Numbered from the stretch's first letter, positions 1-33,057 are shown. The stretch is 64,000 nucleotides of DNA from Dendrophyllia cribrosa (GCA_024195265.1 JAJLRJ010000013.1:3414575-3478574), one strand, 5' to 3'. Translations and numbers: made by a program. The notes: a model not told the origin generated them from the sequence alone.

Positions 1-931
1 GGTGTATAACGTGGAGCAAAACTTATTTAACTTAAGGTGACGTAGAAAAGTTAGTCTTGTTTGTCTCACACAGCTGCCAGAGTGCCTCTGAGGCCAAAAA
101 TCAAATTGAGCAAAAAGGTCCGCATCGAACACGCAACACACGAACGCGAGCGTTGAGTTTATAAATTGTGAAATTTAGCCTCAAATTGTCAAAATACCTG
201 TGTTAAAACAGTGCTCGCTATCTTTGTCGGACATTTTGAAGCTTTTAGCAATGAAGAAACACCGAAGCAAAACGAAAGAAGCCAAGGAAAGTCTGTAAAC
301 AAGCGGCCATCTTGGTTAACCCAATGTCCTCAAGAAATTTGCACGGCTACATGTCACATACCAAGCTTGTTGTGGCCTGAACGAACGGCGGGCAAACGAA
401 CGTAGCTGCGATCAAAAGTGTGGGTTTTTTTTAATACAGGATGATTCGATGGATAGAAGCAAAGTATAGCTCACGTTTCTTAGAGCCAATTCTCTGACTT
501 ACGTTTTTATTTTAAAAAAAACTTTTTTCCCCCAAAATTTGAGCTTCAAACTCGGGGTGCGGCTTATCTGCGAGTGCGGCTTTAATTTATATACGCCGGT
601 GTTTACGGTATGTTGTGAAGAGGTAAAAACAAGGGTAAAGGACCCTTGTTTGTCTCGGAACGTTTTGTGCTTACCTGCATCTCGAAAAACTAAGAACAAA
701 CCATCGCTAAAGACGTGTCAGCTGTGAACACTGGTAGCTAACTTTCGTAAGTCTTTCCTATGCTGCTTCTTTCTACCTATGATTTTTCTTGCATGCAAAG
801 TAACATTTAAATGTGTTTTATATAAGATACATATTGAATAAAATTGGCGACCAAAATTTACGATCTGGCGACCAAAATGTTCCCATTAGTCGCCAGTTGG
901 CTCCTGAACGAAAAAGTTAATTTCGAGCCCC
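1..931. other. Non-coding stretch left of the last LAP exon
   Basis: No convincing exon. Around 535-600 lies a piece of a dispersed repeat (ctcggggtgcggctta); a related piece lies inverted at about 13838-13860 in intron 6. Around 845-890 the phrase tggcgaccaaaa is repeated. Otherwise AT-rich sequence in which I see nothing. Confidence 0.5.
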
Positions 932-1153
932 GGATAGTATCACGAGGTTCCACGCGCGGCACTGTTCACTATTCTTGCACCGGAATTTTGGACATATCAC
1001 TGTTAAAAGTGATTTTTTTCTTTCTTTTGGCTATCAAAACGGATTTATTTGATTCAACAAATACCTTCACTTCTCGACGGCCTTTTTGAATTTGCGGAAT
1101 CAAACTTGAAAAGTGGGCCGACGTTTTCAAGTTTCGACCTCGTGATACTATCC
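932..1153. mobile_element. MITE with 17-bp terminal inverted repeats
   Basis: Begins ggatagtatcacgaggt and ends with its reverse complement at 1137-1153. About 222 bases, no coding capacity. Family not recognised. Confidence 0.75.
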
Positions 1154-1191
1154 CTTTAAACCACACACTACCCACAATCCCTTGATTCGCT

Positions 1192-1219
1192 CCGACGAAG
1201 GGCTAGCGCTCGAAACGTC
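1192..1219 (+). ncRNA. Hammerhead-like hairpin, probable Penelope-like element remnant
   Basis: The order ccgacga, a short hairpin (gggc...gctc), gaaac, gtc follows the hammerhead core layout (CUGANGA, stem II, GAAAC, NUH), with C in place of the conserved U. Such motifs are known in the terminal repeats of Penelope-like elements. Activity is doubtful because of the core change. Confidence 0.4.
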
Positions 1220-1496
1220 AGCTTTCTCGAATCTTTTTACGGTGGCTAATTTACCTTATCGACTCAGTCGATAAAACCAAATTCTTATTATATTTTTAGT
1301 TTTAGAATATAGTTTTAAAATTAAGTATTTTGTAAAGTTGCGCAATTCAGTTTATTCTGCAAAGTGACTTAATAAAATCCAGTCTATCTATCAGTCAGTC
1401 AGTTACATGCCTGCAACTTGCTTGGGACTTCCTGATCCGTTATGTCATTTTTCTTCAAAATCATCACAGTTACAAAATTAATATCTCATTAATTAC

Positions 1497-19899
<18,403 letters not shown>

Positions 19900-20660
19900 T
19901 ATCTAAGGGCTTACAACATGGCAGAAACGTCTAGAATTCCAATTCTCGCAGCATGAACGAGTACATCACTTCCGTTTGGTGCTTTTAAATCATTTTATGC
20001 ATTTTGCTTTTCGTTGGTAAAATTCAATGTGGTGAATTTCGGATCTCACTATGCACTCCACTCGGCTCACTGAAGCAAAACAAACAACCGTGCAAAGATG
20101 TTCATGAAGTGTACTTCTGTGACAAAAGAACGTCGGAAAATTACTTGTGTAAACACCACAGGAACGACATGACACTTGCTAGCTATCGTAAAATGACCGT
20201 TCAAATCAACAGTTTTTTACCACTCGAGTTTTGCTGTCACAAAAACTTTTAGTTCGATTTTCGAAGCGAAGCACAAATGGAGAAGGAAGCCGACTTGTCA
20301 TAACTCAGCTTCTGATTGGACAAATTACGACACCATTGTTTAGATAACCAATCAGAATGGAGCTGGCTGGCTTCTAAAAATACCGCAGATAACTGCAGCC
20401 AAATGCATCTCATCAATAAATGTTCTGATTTTAATACAGAAATAAATAATAATTGTTGCTAAGTTCTCTGTCGCGGCGATGGAAGGTCTAGCCTGTCCCA
20501 AGCTATATCAAGCTGATATATCGTGTTTTAATGATTATGAAAGGACCTTAAAAAGTAAGATAAGATCGCTGAAAGTGATGAACGCAAAAGAAACATGACT
20601 CAAGAGACAAAACCCACAATTCCACCAGAATGGCAATTTGATTTCTTGACCGCCTGTCAC
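19900..20660. other. Upstream flank of the LAP gene
   Basis: Should contain the LAP promoter and 5' UTR on the minus strand. No TATA box or other element could be assigned. No gene seen. Confidence 0.4.
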
Positions 20661-23600
20661 AAAATAAAATTTGGTGTGTGCCGCGAAGGTGAAACCCTGA
20701 CCCTATTTAGGGGTAGAAAATCGAAAATTGGCACCCTATTTTAAGGAAAAAACGACAACTTAGAATTGTGTGACATGTCCGTTATCCCGACCTTTATATT
20801 TATTTTCTATACATGGAAAGTATTAAAGTTTAGCATCAAGCATAGACTGAGCCTTGTTTCATTAATACGCCATCAGAACCATATCTTTTTTTCGTTTAGC
20901 TGGGTGTTTATGTACTGTAATTTAGCTAATACAATTTAAAGAAACCCTAACCAAGGATCACAATACCAGAAAGGATAATTTATTTCAGGACTGAGTACCT
21001 CAAAAACTTTGCCCTATACCGCTGAAATGCACATATTGGTGTTCCCCCCCCCCCCCCCCCCCCCCTCCTCTCCCACCCCGCTTCATCTACAATGTACATG
21101 TATCCCATATATGCTGCATGCTAATCGATGATCATTCAAGAAAATTCGATTATCAGTCACGCTATATGCGCAACAATTTCCGCCTTAAATTAGGGTGTTG
21201 GCAGCGCTGCAGCAAACCGAACAAGTTTGATATCAAGGACAAGAAGAGCCTCGAGAAGGTTTCACTTTTGTTCAAATACGGGTACGTACAAATTTTATAT
21301 TTAATTAATCCATTGATAACCGCTTGATAGAGTATAAATCACTTTGAAAAAATCAAATCCAATCGAGCCCAAAATGCTTGGTTAAGAATCTACAGCGTGT
21401 TTATTTACCACAATTAGAAAGCGATAGTTTGTTCAGTAGGCTTTATGAAACTGTACTTTTGAGTCTTAAACCATCAACCAAAATGCCTTTGCACCTTTGA
21501 TATCCTCTTCTTTACACCGGGGCAGTACAACTTTCCATGAAGAGATCCAAAAACATTTGTAACCACAAATTGTGCATTTCAAAATTCGCGTGATCTTTAC
21601 AGCTTAATGGAGATTTAAGTTGACAATACAACATTTTTAAAAACTGTTATGTGCATTTTAAATACCTACCATTGCAAATGAAATGCGATTTCTATTCTAC
21701 AGGCAAATTACTCAATAAGACTTGCAGAGGAATGTGTTAAACATTGAAGACGGAATTATTCATTGAGAATTGACCAGAGTGGTTATGACGTAAATCCTGC
21801 AAAGGGAAAAATCTCATCATGAATTGCACCAAATTCTAACAATAATGTATAAACTTATTTCATCCACCTTTGGCAAATAAATGCAATGATTTACAGTAAT
21901 CGGCCAGGGGTAAAGCTGTATAATTGATCCCGGGACTAGTAATGATTTTGACGCAATGGCCAAGTTATGCGTTTTTTAAAAATTCGTTGCATTCTCGTTC
22001 AAGTTCTACCAATTATGCACTTCTGTGTGCTTATTTAGTAAGATTATTACCATTTTGTTAGTAATTTATCGATCTAAATTCTATAATTCGTACTTTTTAC
22101 TCGAATTAAGACAATTTTCAAAATGACGTAATTAACAAAAATAGCGTGATTACCAAAATAGCGTGACTTTTTGATGGGATTCATTTCATTTAACACACTT
22201 CAAGCTCGTGTTACATACATTTTGCCGTCGAATGAAGTACGAGTACGTACAAACGTAATGTTCAACCTATTGATAGAGTATACGCAAGAAATCGAATTCA
22301 ATCGAGCCTAAATGATCAGTTAAGAATCTTTAGCGTGTCTATTTACAAGAATTAGAAGCCGATAGTTTGTTCAATAGGCTTTCTTAGAAATATACCGAAG
22401 AGGGGTCACGTCACATTGATGTTTTTCTCTTTTGATTCTTGACTTGCATGCCAGGTTATCCCGCCAATCTTTGACAAGTTTAAAAGTAGCCACAAGTCAT
22501 TCTAAGCTGTTTGAAGGTATTTATACAACGATTAAATAGTAGATCATGGGTATAGGCGATAAACATGAGACTCAGTGACCAGTTCAACAGGGGGGGAGGT
22601 GGGGGGGCGGTTTGGTACTCCCGTCAATTTAGGATAGGTGTGTGCCGCGAAGATTCTTCAATCCTGATCCCATTTATAGGTTGAACATCGATAATTGAGA
22701 CCCTATATAAAGGAAAAACGATTACTCAGAATTCGGCGAACAGGTTGCTTTTATTAATTTTCTGTACATGGAAAGTAAGTTTAGCATCAGGTATAGAATA
22801 ATGATGGCAGTATTAACGCTCAGTCTAGCACCAAATCTTTTTGCTGGGTGTTTAGGTACTGGAATTTTGCTAATACAATAAGGAACCCTAACCAAGGATC
22901 ACAGTACCCCCAAAATACCCTATTTAACGACTGAGCACCTCAAAAATCATACCTTATTCCGCAGCACATACCTATATATCTTAGATATGGGATTCCCTAC
23001 CCCCCCCCCCCCCCCCCCCAACCACGGGCTTCACCTACATGTATCCTATATATGCTGCTAGTCATTCTAGAAAAGAGCAAAAGCGGATTATCAGTCACGC
23101 CACATTCACAATGGTGGCAGGTGGCCAATAATCGATCTTATCTCAAATTGCACACAACAATTTCCCCTTTAAACTGCGGGGTGTTGGCCCTCAGCACAGT
23201 AGCAAAGAGAAGAGAAGATACAGAGAAGATACATCCTTAAGGTTTCACTTGTGTTGAATACGGGTACGTACAAACGTAATATTTAATCCATTGATAGCCG
23301 TGTTGATCAGTAGAGTGTAAAACATTTTGAACAATCAAATCGAATCGAGCCCAAAATGCTTGGTTAAGAATCTTCAGCGTGTTTATTTAGTACAATTAGA
23401 AACCGATAGTTTGCTCAATAGGTTTTATAAAACTGTTATTTTGAGTCTTAAACCATCAACCAAAATGCCTTTGCACCTTTGGTATCCTCTTCTTTACACC
23501 AGGACAGTATAACTTTCCATGAATAGCTCCAAAAACATTTATAACTCCACAAACTGTGTATTTCAAAATTCGCGTGATCTTTATAGGTTAATGGAGATTT

Positions 23601-24787
23601 AAATGTCGACAATACAACATTTTTAAAAACTGTCGTGGGTATTTTCACTTTTCTACTATAAGCAGGTACTGTAGAAATCTCAAAGGAACGAGTTTTGAAA
23701 CTAAATAATTACACAATGCCAGGCTAGTGCAATTTAATCGAAGGGAATTTTTTCAAAGATCACCTCTTGGATTGTAATCTGCGTGCCAGACAACGGAAGC
23801 GCGCCGGATTGTACTTGATTGTGGAGTGAAAATGATCGTCGTAGCTCCACTTCCATTACAGTAGAAAGGCGACTTCTATTCTACAGGCAAATTACTCAAT
23901 ACGAGCTGCAGAGGAATGTGTTAAACCTTGAAGACTGAATTTTTCCGAATGATTAATACGTATTGAGAATTGAACAGAATTGGTTCATGTTGGTTATGAC
24001 GCAAATCCTGCAAAAGGAAAAATCCCGTTATTAATTGCACCAAATTCTAACAATAATGTATAAGCTCATTTCATCCATCTTTGGAAAATAAATGCAATGA
24101 TTTACAGTAAAATCCTAGCAACACAACTAATAAACATGTTATTATAATTAATCCTATGAATTAATGGCGATTCCGACGCAATGGCCAAATTATGCGTTTT
24201 GTAAAATCCGTCGCATTCTTGTTCAAGTTCTGCTAACTATGATGCACTTCTGTGTGCTTATTTAGTAAGATTATTACCATTTTGTTACAAATGTATCGAT
24301 CTAAACTTCCATTCGTACGTTTTACTCAAATAAAGACAGATTTCAAAATGACATAATTTACAAATATAGCGTGATTACCAAAATAGCGTGACTTTTTGAT
24401 GGGCTTCATCTCACTTCACAGACTTCAAGCTCGTGTTACATACATTTCGCCATCGAATGAAGTACGAGTACGTACAAACGTAATGTTCAACCTATTGATA
24501 GAGTATACGCAAGAAATCGAATTCAATCGAGCCTAAATGCTCAGTTAAGAATAATTAGCGTGTCTATTTACTAGAATTAGAAGCCGATAGTTTGTTCAAT
24601 AGGCTTTCTTAGAAATATACTGAAGTGGGGTCACGTCACACTGATGTTTTTCTCTTTTGATTCTCAGGTTATCCCGCCAGTCTTTGACAAGTTTACAAGT
24701 AGCCACAAGTCATTCAAAGCTGTTTGAAGGTAATGTACAACGATTAAATAGTATATCATGGGTATAGGCGATAAACATGAGACTCAG

Positions 24788-25260
24788 TGACCAGTTCACC
24801 TCCCGGGGGAGAGGGGGGGCGGTTTGGTACTCCCGTCAATTTAGGATAGGTGTGTGCCGCGAAGGTTCTTCAATCCTGACTTTATGGGTTCAACATCGAT
24901 AATTGAGACCCTATTTAAAGGAAAAACGATTACTCAAAATTCGGTGAACAAGTTGTTTTCATTTATTTTCTGTACATGGAAAGTAAGTTTAGTATCAGGC
25001 ATAGAATAATGATGGCAGTATTAATGCTCAGTCTAGCACCAAATCTTTTTGCTGGGTGTTTAGGTACTGGAATTTCGCTAATACAATAAGGAACCCTAAG
25101 CAAGGATCACAGTACCCCCAAAATACCCTATTTCACTACTGAGCACCTCAGAAATCATACCTTATTCCGCAGCACATACCTATATAGCTTAGATCTGGGG
25201 GTACGCCCTCCCCCCCTCCCCCCCTCCCCACTCCCCCTTCCCCCACCTCCCCCCACAGGC
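24788..25260. mobile_element. Example of the GC-ended MITE found in each array unit
   Basis: Left end cccgggggagaggggggg then ggtactcccg; right end gggagta followed by a C-rich tract. The interior phrases tgtgccgcgaaggttctt and ccgcagcacatacctata match those of the element at 47232-47645. Copies begin near 22590, 24800, 27607, 29842, 32630 and 38995. The homopolymer runs are the element ends and vary in length between copies. Confidence 0.65.
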
Positions 25261-25481
25261 TTCACCTACATGTATCCTATATATCCTGCTAGTCATTCTA
25301 GAAAAGAGCAAGAGCCGAGATCGATTATCAGTCACGCCACATTCACAATGGTGGCAAGTGGCCAACAATCGATCTTATCTCAAATTGCACACAACAATTT
25401 CCCCTTTAAACTGCGGGGTGTTGGTCCTCAGCACAGTAGCAAAGAGAAGAGAAGATACAGAGAAGATACATCGATCCTTAA

Positions 25482-26069
25482 CCCTATTCGGCCTGGGGGG
25501 GGGGGCACAAAGTGCCCGCGCTAACTTTTAACGTTCCTAACTTTTTTATTATGCATTCAAACGCCATCAAACTTTGTGACTTTTCCTAAAATTTATCTGG
25601 CAACAATTTCATATGACAATTTTTTGATCACGTAACTTGATGTTACCATGGCAACAAGATTTTGACAGCCATGTTTTTTGAAATTTGCATATTTTTACCT
25701 TTGAATGAAGAAAAACAATGTTTATTGGTATGACTTTTGTAGTTTTACGTCATTTAACGTTTATTTATTGGTTTTGATTAATTTTGCGTCAATTTGGACG
25801 GTTTTTAAGAGGTTTTAAGAAAGTTCAGAAATCCAAGATGGCGGATCCAAGATGGCGGCCGTATAACTAATTACCTAATAACTACGTCATATGACGTCAT
25901 CGTTCCATTTTGCAGACCGCAAAGGAGACAGTTTTGGACGTACTATGTACCCTCTTGGTTTCATTGTCATAGCCTTAATGTTCTTGAAGTTACGAAGGGG
26001 GGCACAATGTGCCCCCCCCCCCCCCCCCCCCAGTCTCAGGAACTCAAAAAAAGCCCAGGCCGAATAAGG
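25482..26069. mobile_element. TTAA-flanked piggyBac-like MITE in array unit 3
   Basis: TTAA at 25478-25481 and 26070-26073. Ends ccctattcggcctgggg and ccaggccgaataagg are inverted. Unit 2 at about 23230 has the uninterrupted site catccttaaggtttcac, a direct empty-site comparison. The interior includes gggggcacaaagtgccc and a poly-C run. The same insertion is at 30499-31092. Confidence 0.92.
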
Positions 26070-29000
26070 TTAAGGTTTCACTTGCGCTCGAATACGGGTA
26101 CGTACAAACGTAATATATAATCCATTGATAGCCGTGTTGATCAGTGGAGTGTAAAACATTTTGAAAAATCGAATCCAATCGAGCCCAAAATGCTTGGTTA
26201 AGAATCTTCAGCGTGATTATTTATTACAATTATAAACCGATAATTTGTTCAATAGGCTTTAGAAACTGTAATTTTGAGTCTTTAACCGTCAACCAAAATG
26301 CCTTTGCATCTTTACTATCCTGCTCTTTACACCAAGGCAGTATAACTTTACATGAATAGACCCCAAAACGTTTATAACTCCACAAATTGTGTATTTCAAA
26401 ACTCGCGTGATCTTTATAGCCGTAATATTTGAGATTAAAATGTTCAAAATACAACATTTTTAAATGGGCATTTTTGCTTTTCTATTATAACAGGTTCTCT
26501 AGAAATCTTCAAGGAACAATGTTTTAAGACTAAATATAGTTCAGAATGCTGATATCAGTGCAATTTAATCGAGGCGAAATGTTCTAAAGATCACCGATTG
26601 GATCGGAATCTGCGTGCCAGTCGACAACGGAAGAGCGCCAGATTGTATTTGATTGCGGAGTGAAAAAGATCCTTGTAGCTCCAAATTAAATAACTACCAT
26701 TACAACTGAAAGGCTATTTCTATTCTACATAAAACAAACAGCGAATTAAGAACCTCCAGGCTGACATTTGGCCAATAAAGGCACGTCACATATAAGAACC
26801 AATTCAGCCTGACAAATGAAGCAGGTTTTTATACGAAAAATTACTAACGATCAGGCAACACTGTGACAGATCCAAGTTTGTGTGCTGGACCATTACAAAC
26901 ACACAAGGTGTAGTTTCTGAAAATATCCATAACTCCCTCACAGAGTTCAATAGGGATTGGATTTTCCAGAGTGAATTTGCCTAATTTTTCAAGGGGGGGT
27001 GGGAGAGGTAATTTGCCTAATGCCTTATTATTGAATTCTATTTATTCATTATAGAGTAGTTTGATTAATTAGTGTTTAACGTGATCATTGGACCTGTCAG
27101 AGTCAATGATTCACTAATTAAAGCAAATTTTTAGTAGATATTGTTCAACATTTCCAGAAACAATTTTAAGAACCTCTTAACTCAAGGCTGATTTCTCACT
27201 ACGCGCCTTATATATAAGAAACGCATCAGGCGCCTAAAACAGAAAAAAGCAGGTTCACCTTTTATGTGGGTATTTACTGTATTTAACCTATTGATAGTTG
27301 CTGATAGAGTGTACGCCAGAAATAGAATCAAATCGAGCCTAAATGCTCAGTTAAGAATCTTTAGCATGTCTATTTACTAGAGTTAGAAGCCGATAGTTCG
27401 TTCAATAGGCTTTTTTCTTAGAATTATACCGAAGTGGGGTCACGTCACATTGATGTTTTCCTCTTTTCATTCTTGACTTGCCAGGTTATCCCGCCAATTT
27501 TTGACAAGTTTACAAGTCATTCAAAGCTGTTTGAAGGTAATGTACAACGATTAAATAGTATATCATGGGTATAGGCGATAAACATGAGACTCAGTGACCA
27601 GTTCACCTCCCTTGGGGAGAGGGGGGGCGGTTTGGTACCCCCGTCAATTTAGGATAGCTGAGTGCCGCGAAGGTTCTTCAATCCTGGCCCTGTTTATGGG
27701 TTCAACAAAGAAAATGGAGACCCTATTTTTAAAAATGAAAAACGATTACTCAGAATTCGGCGAACTGGTTGTTTTTATTAATTTTCTGTTCATGGAAAGT
27801 AAGTTTAGCATCAGGCATAGAATAATGATGGCAGTATTAATGCTCAGTCTAGCACCAAATCTTTTTGCTGGGTGTTTAGGTACTGGAATTTCGCTAATAC
27901 AATAAGGAACCCTAAGCAAGGATCACAGTACCCCCAAAATCTCCTATTTAACGACTGAGCACCTCAAAAATCATACCTTATTCCGCAGCACATACCTTTA
28001 TAGCTTAGATATGGGAGTACTTCCCCCCCCTCCCCCCCCCCCCCCCCCCCCCCACGGGCTCCACCTACATGTATCCTATATATCCTGCTAGTCATTCTAG
28101 AAAAGAGCAAGAGCCGAGATCGATTATCAGTCACGCCACATTCACAATGGTGGCAAGTGGCCAATGATCGATCTTTATATCTCAAATTGCACACAACAAT
28201 TTCCCCTTTAAACGGCGGGGGTGTTGGCCCTCAGCACAGTAGCAAAGAGAAGAGAAGATACAGAGAAGATACATTCTTAAGGTTTCACTTGTGTTCGAAT
28301 ACGGGTACGTACAAACGTAATATATAATCCATTGATAGCCGTGTTGATATCAGTAGAGTGTAAAACATTTTGAAAAATCAAATCGAATCGAGCCCAAAAT
28401 GCTTGGTTAAGAATCTTCAGCGTGTTTATTTACTACAATTAGAAACCGATAGTTTGCTCAATAGGTTTTATAAAACTGTCATTTTGAGTCTTAAACCATC
28501 AACCAAAATGCCTTTGCACCTTTGGTATCCTCTTCTTTACACCGGGGCAGTATAACTTTCCATGAATAGCTCCAAAAACATTTATAACTCCACAAACTGT
28601 GTATTTCAAAATTCGCGTGATCTTTATAGCTTAATGGAGATTTAAATGTCGACAATACAACATTTTTAAAAACTGTCGTGGGTATTTTCACTTTTCTACT
28701 ATAAGCAGATACTATAGAAATCTCAAAGGGACGAGTTTTGAAACTAAATAATTACACAATGCCAGGCTAGTGCAATTTAATCGAAGGGAATTTTTTCAAA
28801 GATCACCGCTTGGATTGTAATCTGCGTGCCAGACAACGGAAGCGCGCCGGATTGTACTTGATTGTGGATTGAAAATGATCGTCGTAGCTCCACTTCCATT
28901 ACAGTAGAAAGGCGATTTCTATTCTACAGGCAAATTACTCAATACGACCTGCAGAGGAATGTGTTAAACCTTGAAGACTGAATTTTTCCGAATGATTAAT

Positions 29001-30498
29001 ACGTATTGAGAATTGAACAGAATTGGTTCGTGTTGGTTATGACGCAAATCCTGCAAAGGGAAAAATCCCGTTATTAATTGCACCAAATTCTAACAATAAT
29101 GTATAAGCTCATTTCATCCATCTTTGGAAAATAAATGCAATGATTTACAGTAAAATCCTAGCAACACAACTAATAAACATGTTATTATAATTAATCCTAT
29201 GAATTAATGCCGATTCCGACGCAATGGCCAAATTATGCGTTTTGTAAAATCCGTCGCATTCTTGTTCAAGTTCTGCTAACTATGATGCACTTCTGTGTGC
29301 TTATTTAGTAAGATTATTACCATTTTGTTACAAATGTATCGATCTAAACTTCCATTCGTACGTTTTACTCAAATAAAGACAGATTTCAAAATGACATAAT
29401 TTACAAATATAGCGTGATTACCAAAATAGCGTGACTTTTTGATGGGCTTCATCTCACTTCACAGACTTCAAGCTCGTGTTACATACATTTCGCCATCGAA
29501 TGAAGTACGAGTACGTACAAACGTAATGTTCAACCTATTCATAGAGTATACGCAAGAAATCGAATTCAATCGAGCCTAAATGATCAGTTAAGAATCTTTA
29601 GCGTGTCTATTTACTAGAATTAGAAGCCGATAGTTTGTTCAATAGGCTTTCTTAGAAATATACTGAAGTGGGGTCACGTCACACTGACGTTTTTCTCTTT
29701 TGATTCTCAGGTTATCCCGCCAGTCTTTGACAAGTTTACAAGTAGCCACAAGTCATTCAAAGCTGTTTGAAGGTAATGTACAACGATTAAATAGTATATC
29801 ATGGGTATAGGCGATAAACATGAGACTCAGTGACCAGTTCACCTCCCGGGGGAGAGGGGGGCGGTTTGGTACTCCCGTCAATTTAGGATAGGTGTGTGCC
29901 GCGAAGTTTCTTCAATCCTGACCCTATTTATGGGTTAAACATCGATAATTGAGACCCTATTTAAATGAAAAACGATTACTCAGAATTCGGCGAACAGGTT
30001 GTTTTTATTAATTTTCTGTACATGGAAAGTAAGTTTAGCATTAGGCATAGAATAATGATGGCAATATTAATGCTCAGTCTAGCACCAAATCTTTTTGCTG
30101 GGTGTTTAGGTACTGGAATTTCGTTAATACAATAAGGAACCCTAAGCAAGGATCACAGTACCCCCAAAATCTCCTATTTAACGACTGAGCACCTCAAAAA
30201 TCATACCTTATTCCGCAGCACATACCTATATAGCTTAGATATGGGAGTGCCACCTCCGCCCCCCCCCCCCCACGGGCTTCACCTACATGTATCCTGTATA
30301 TCCTGCTAGTCATTCTAGTAAAGACCAAGAGCCGAGATCGATTATCAGTCACGCCACATTCACAATGGTGGCAAGTGGCCAACAATCGATCTTATCTCAA
30401 ATTGCACACAACAATGTCCCCTTTAAACTGCGGGGTGTTGGTCCTCAGCACAGTAGCAAAGAGAAGTGAAGATACAGAGAAGATACATCGATCCTTAA

Positions 30499-31092
30499 CC
30501 CTATTCGGCCTGGGGGGGGGGGGGGGGGGGCACAAAGTGCCCGAGCTAACTTTTAACGTTCATAACTTCTTTATTATGCATTCAAACGCCATCAAACTTT
30601 GTGACTTTTCCTAAAATTTATCTGGCAACAATTTCATACAACAATTTTTTGATCACGTAACTTGATGTTACCATGGCAACAAGATTTTGACAGCCATGTT
30701 TTTTGAAATTTGCATATTTTTACCTTTGAATGAAGAAAAACAATGTTTATTGGTATGACTTTTGTAGTTTTACGTCATTTAGCGTTTATTTATTGGTTTT
30801 GCTTAATTTTGCGTCAATTTGGACGGTTTTTAAGAGGTTTTAAAAAATTTCAGAAATCCAAGATGGCGGATCCAAGATGGCGGCCGTATAACTAATTACC
30901 TAATAACTACGTCATATGACGTCATCGTTCCATTGTGCGGACCGCAAAAGAGACAGTTTTGGACGTACTATGTACCCTCTTGGTTTCATTGTCATAGCCT
31001 TAATGTTCTTGAAGTTACGAAGGGGGGCACAATGTGCCCCCCCCCCCCCACCCCAGGCTCAGGAACTCAAAAAAAGCCCAGGCCGAATAGGG
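30499..31092. mobile_element. Second copy of that MITE, same site in array unit 5
   Basis: TTAA at 30495-30498 and 31093-31096; almost identical to 25482-26069 and at the identical position in the unit. It was therefore copied with the array by duplication of a two-unit block rather than by a new insertion. Confidence 0.92.
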
Positions 31093-33057
31093 TTAAGGTT
31101 TCACTTGCGCTCGAATACGGGTACCTACAAACGTAATATATAATCCATTGATAGCCGTGTTGATCAGCAGAGTGTAAAACATTTTGAAAAATCGAATCCA
31201 ATCGAGGAAAAATGCTTGGTTAAGAATCTTCAGCGTGATTATTTATTACAATTATAAACCGATAGTTTGTTCAATAGGCTTTAGAAACTGTAATTTTGAG
31301 TCTTTAACCGTCAACCAAAATGCCTTTGCATGTTTACTATCCTGCTCTTTACACCAAGGCAGTATAACTTTACATGAATAGACCCCAAAACGTTTATAAC
31401 TCCACAAATTGTGTATTTCAAAACTCGCGTGATCTTTATAGCCGTAATATTTGAGATTAAAATGTTCAAAATACAACATTTTTAAATGGGCATTTTTGCT
31501 TTTCTATTATAACAGGTTCTCTAGAAATCTTCAAGGAACAATGTTTTAAAACTAAATATAGTTCAGAATGCTGATATCTAGCGCAGTTTAATCGAGGGGA
31601 AATGTTCTAAAGATCACCGATTGGATCGGAATCTGCGTGCCAGTCGACAACGGAAGCGCGCCAGATTGTATTTGATTGCGGAGTGAAAAAGATCCTTGTA
31701 GCTCCAAATTAAATAACTACCATTACAACTGAAAGGCTATTTCTATTCTACATAAAACAAACAGCGAATTAAGAACCTCCAGGCTGACATTTGGCCAATA
31801 AAGGCACGTCACATATAAGAACCAATTCAGCCTGACAAATGAAGCAGGTTTTTATACGAAAAATTACTAACGATCAGGCAACACTGTGACAGATCCAAGT
31901 TTGTGTGCTGGACCATTACAAACACACAAGGTGTAGTTTCTGAAAATATCCATAACTCCCTCACAGAGTTCAATAGGGATTGGATTTTCCAGAGTGAATT
32001 TGCGTAATTTTTCAAGGGGGGTTGGGAGAGGTAATTTGCCTAATGCCTTATTATTGAATTCAATTTATTCATTATAGAGTAGTTTGATTAATTAGTGTTT
32101 AACGTGATCATTGGACCTGTCAGAGTCAATGATTCACTAATTAAAGCAAATTTTTAGTAGATATTGTTCAACATTTCCAGAAACAATTTTAAGAACCTCT
32201 TAACTCAAGGCTGATTTCTCACTACGCGCCTTATATATAAGAAACGCATCAGGCGCCTAAAACAGAAAATAGCAGGTTCACCTTTTATGTGGGTATTTAC
32301 TGTATTTAACCTATTGATAGTTGCTGATAGAGTGTACGCCAGAAAAAGAATCAAATCGAGCCTAAATGCTCAGTTAAGAATCTTTAGCGTGTCTATTTAC
32401 TAGAATTAGAAGCCGATAGTTCGTTCAATAGGCTTTTTTCTTAGAATTATACCGAAGTGGGGTCACGTCACATTGATGTTTTCCTCTTTTCATTCTTGAC
32501 TTGCCAGGTTATCCCGCCAATTTTTGACAAGTTTACAAGTCATTCAAAGCTGTTTGAAGGTAATGTACAACGATTAAATAGTATATCATGGGTATATATA
32601 GGCGATAAACATGAGACTCAGTGACCAGTTCACCTCCCTTGGGGAGAGGGGGGGGGGGGGGGGGGCGGTTTGGTACTCCCGTCAATTTAGGATAGGTGAG
32701 TGCCGCTAAGGTTCTTCAATCCTGACCCTATTTATGGGTTAAACATCGATAATTGAGACCCTATTTAAAGGAAAAACGATTACTCAAAATTCGGTGAACA
32801 AGTTGTTTTCATTTATTTTCTGTACATGGAAAGTAAGTTTAGCATCAGGCATAGAATAATGATGCCATTATTAATGCTCAGTCTAGCACCAAATCTTTTT
32901 GCTGGGTGTTTAGGTACTGGAATTTTGCTAATACAATAAGGAACCCTAACCAAGGATCACAGTACCCCCAAAATACCCTATTTCACGACTGAGCACCTCC
33001 AAAATCATACTTTATTCCGCAGCACATACCTATATAGCTTAGATCTGGGAGTACCCG

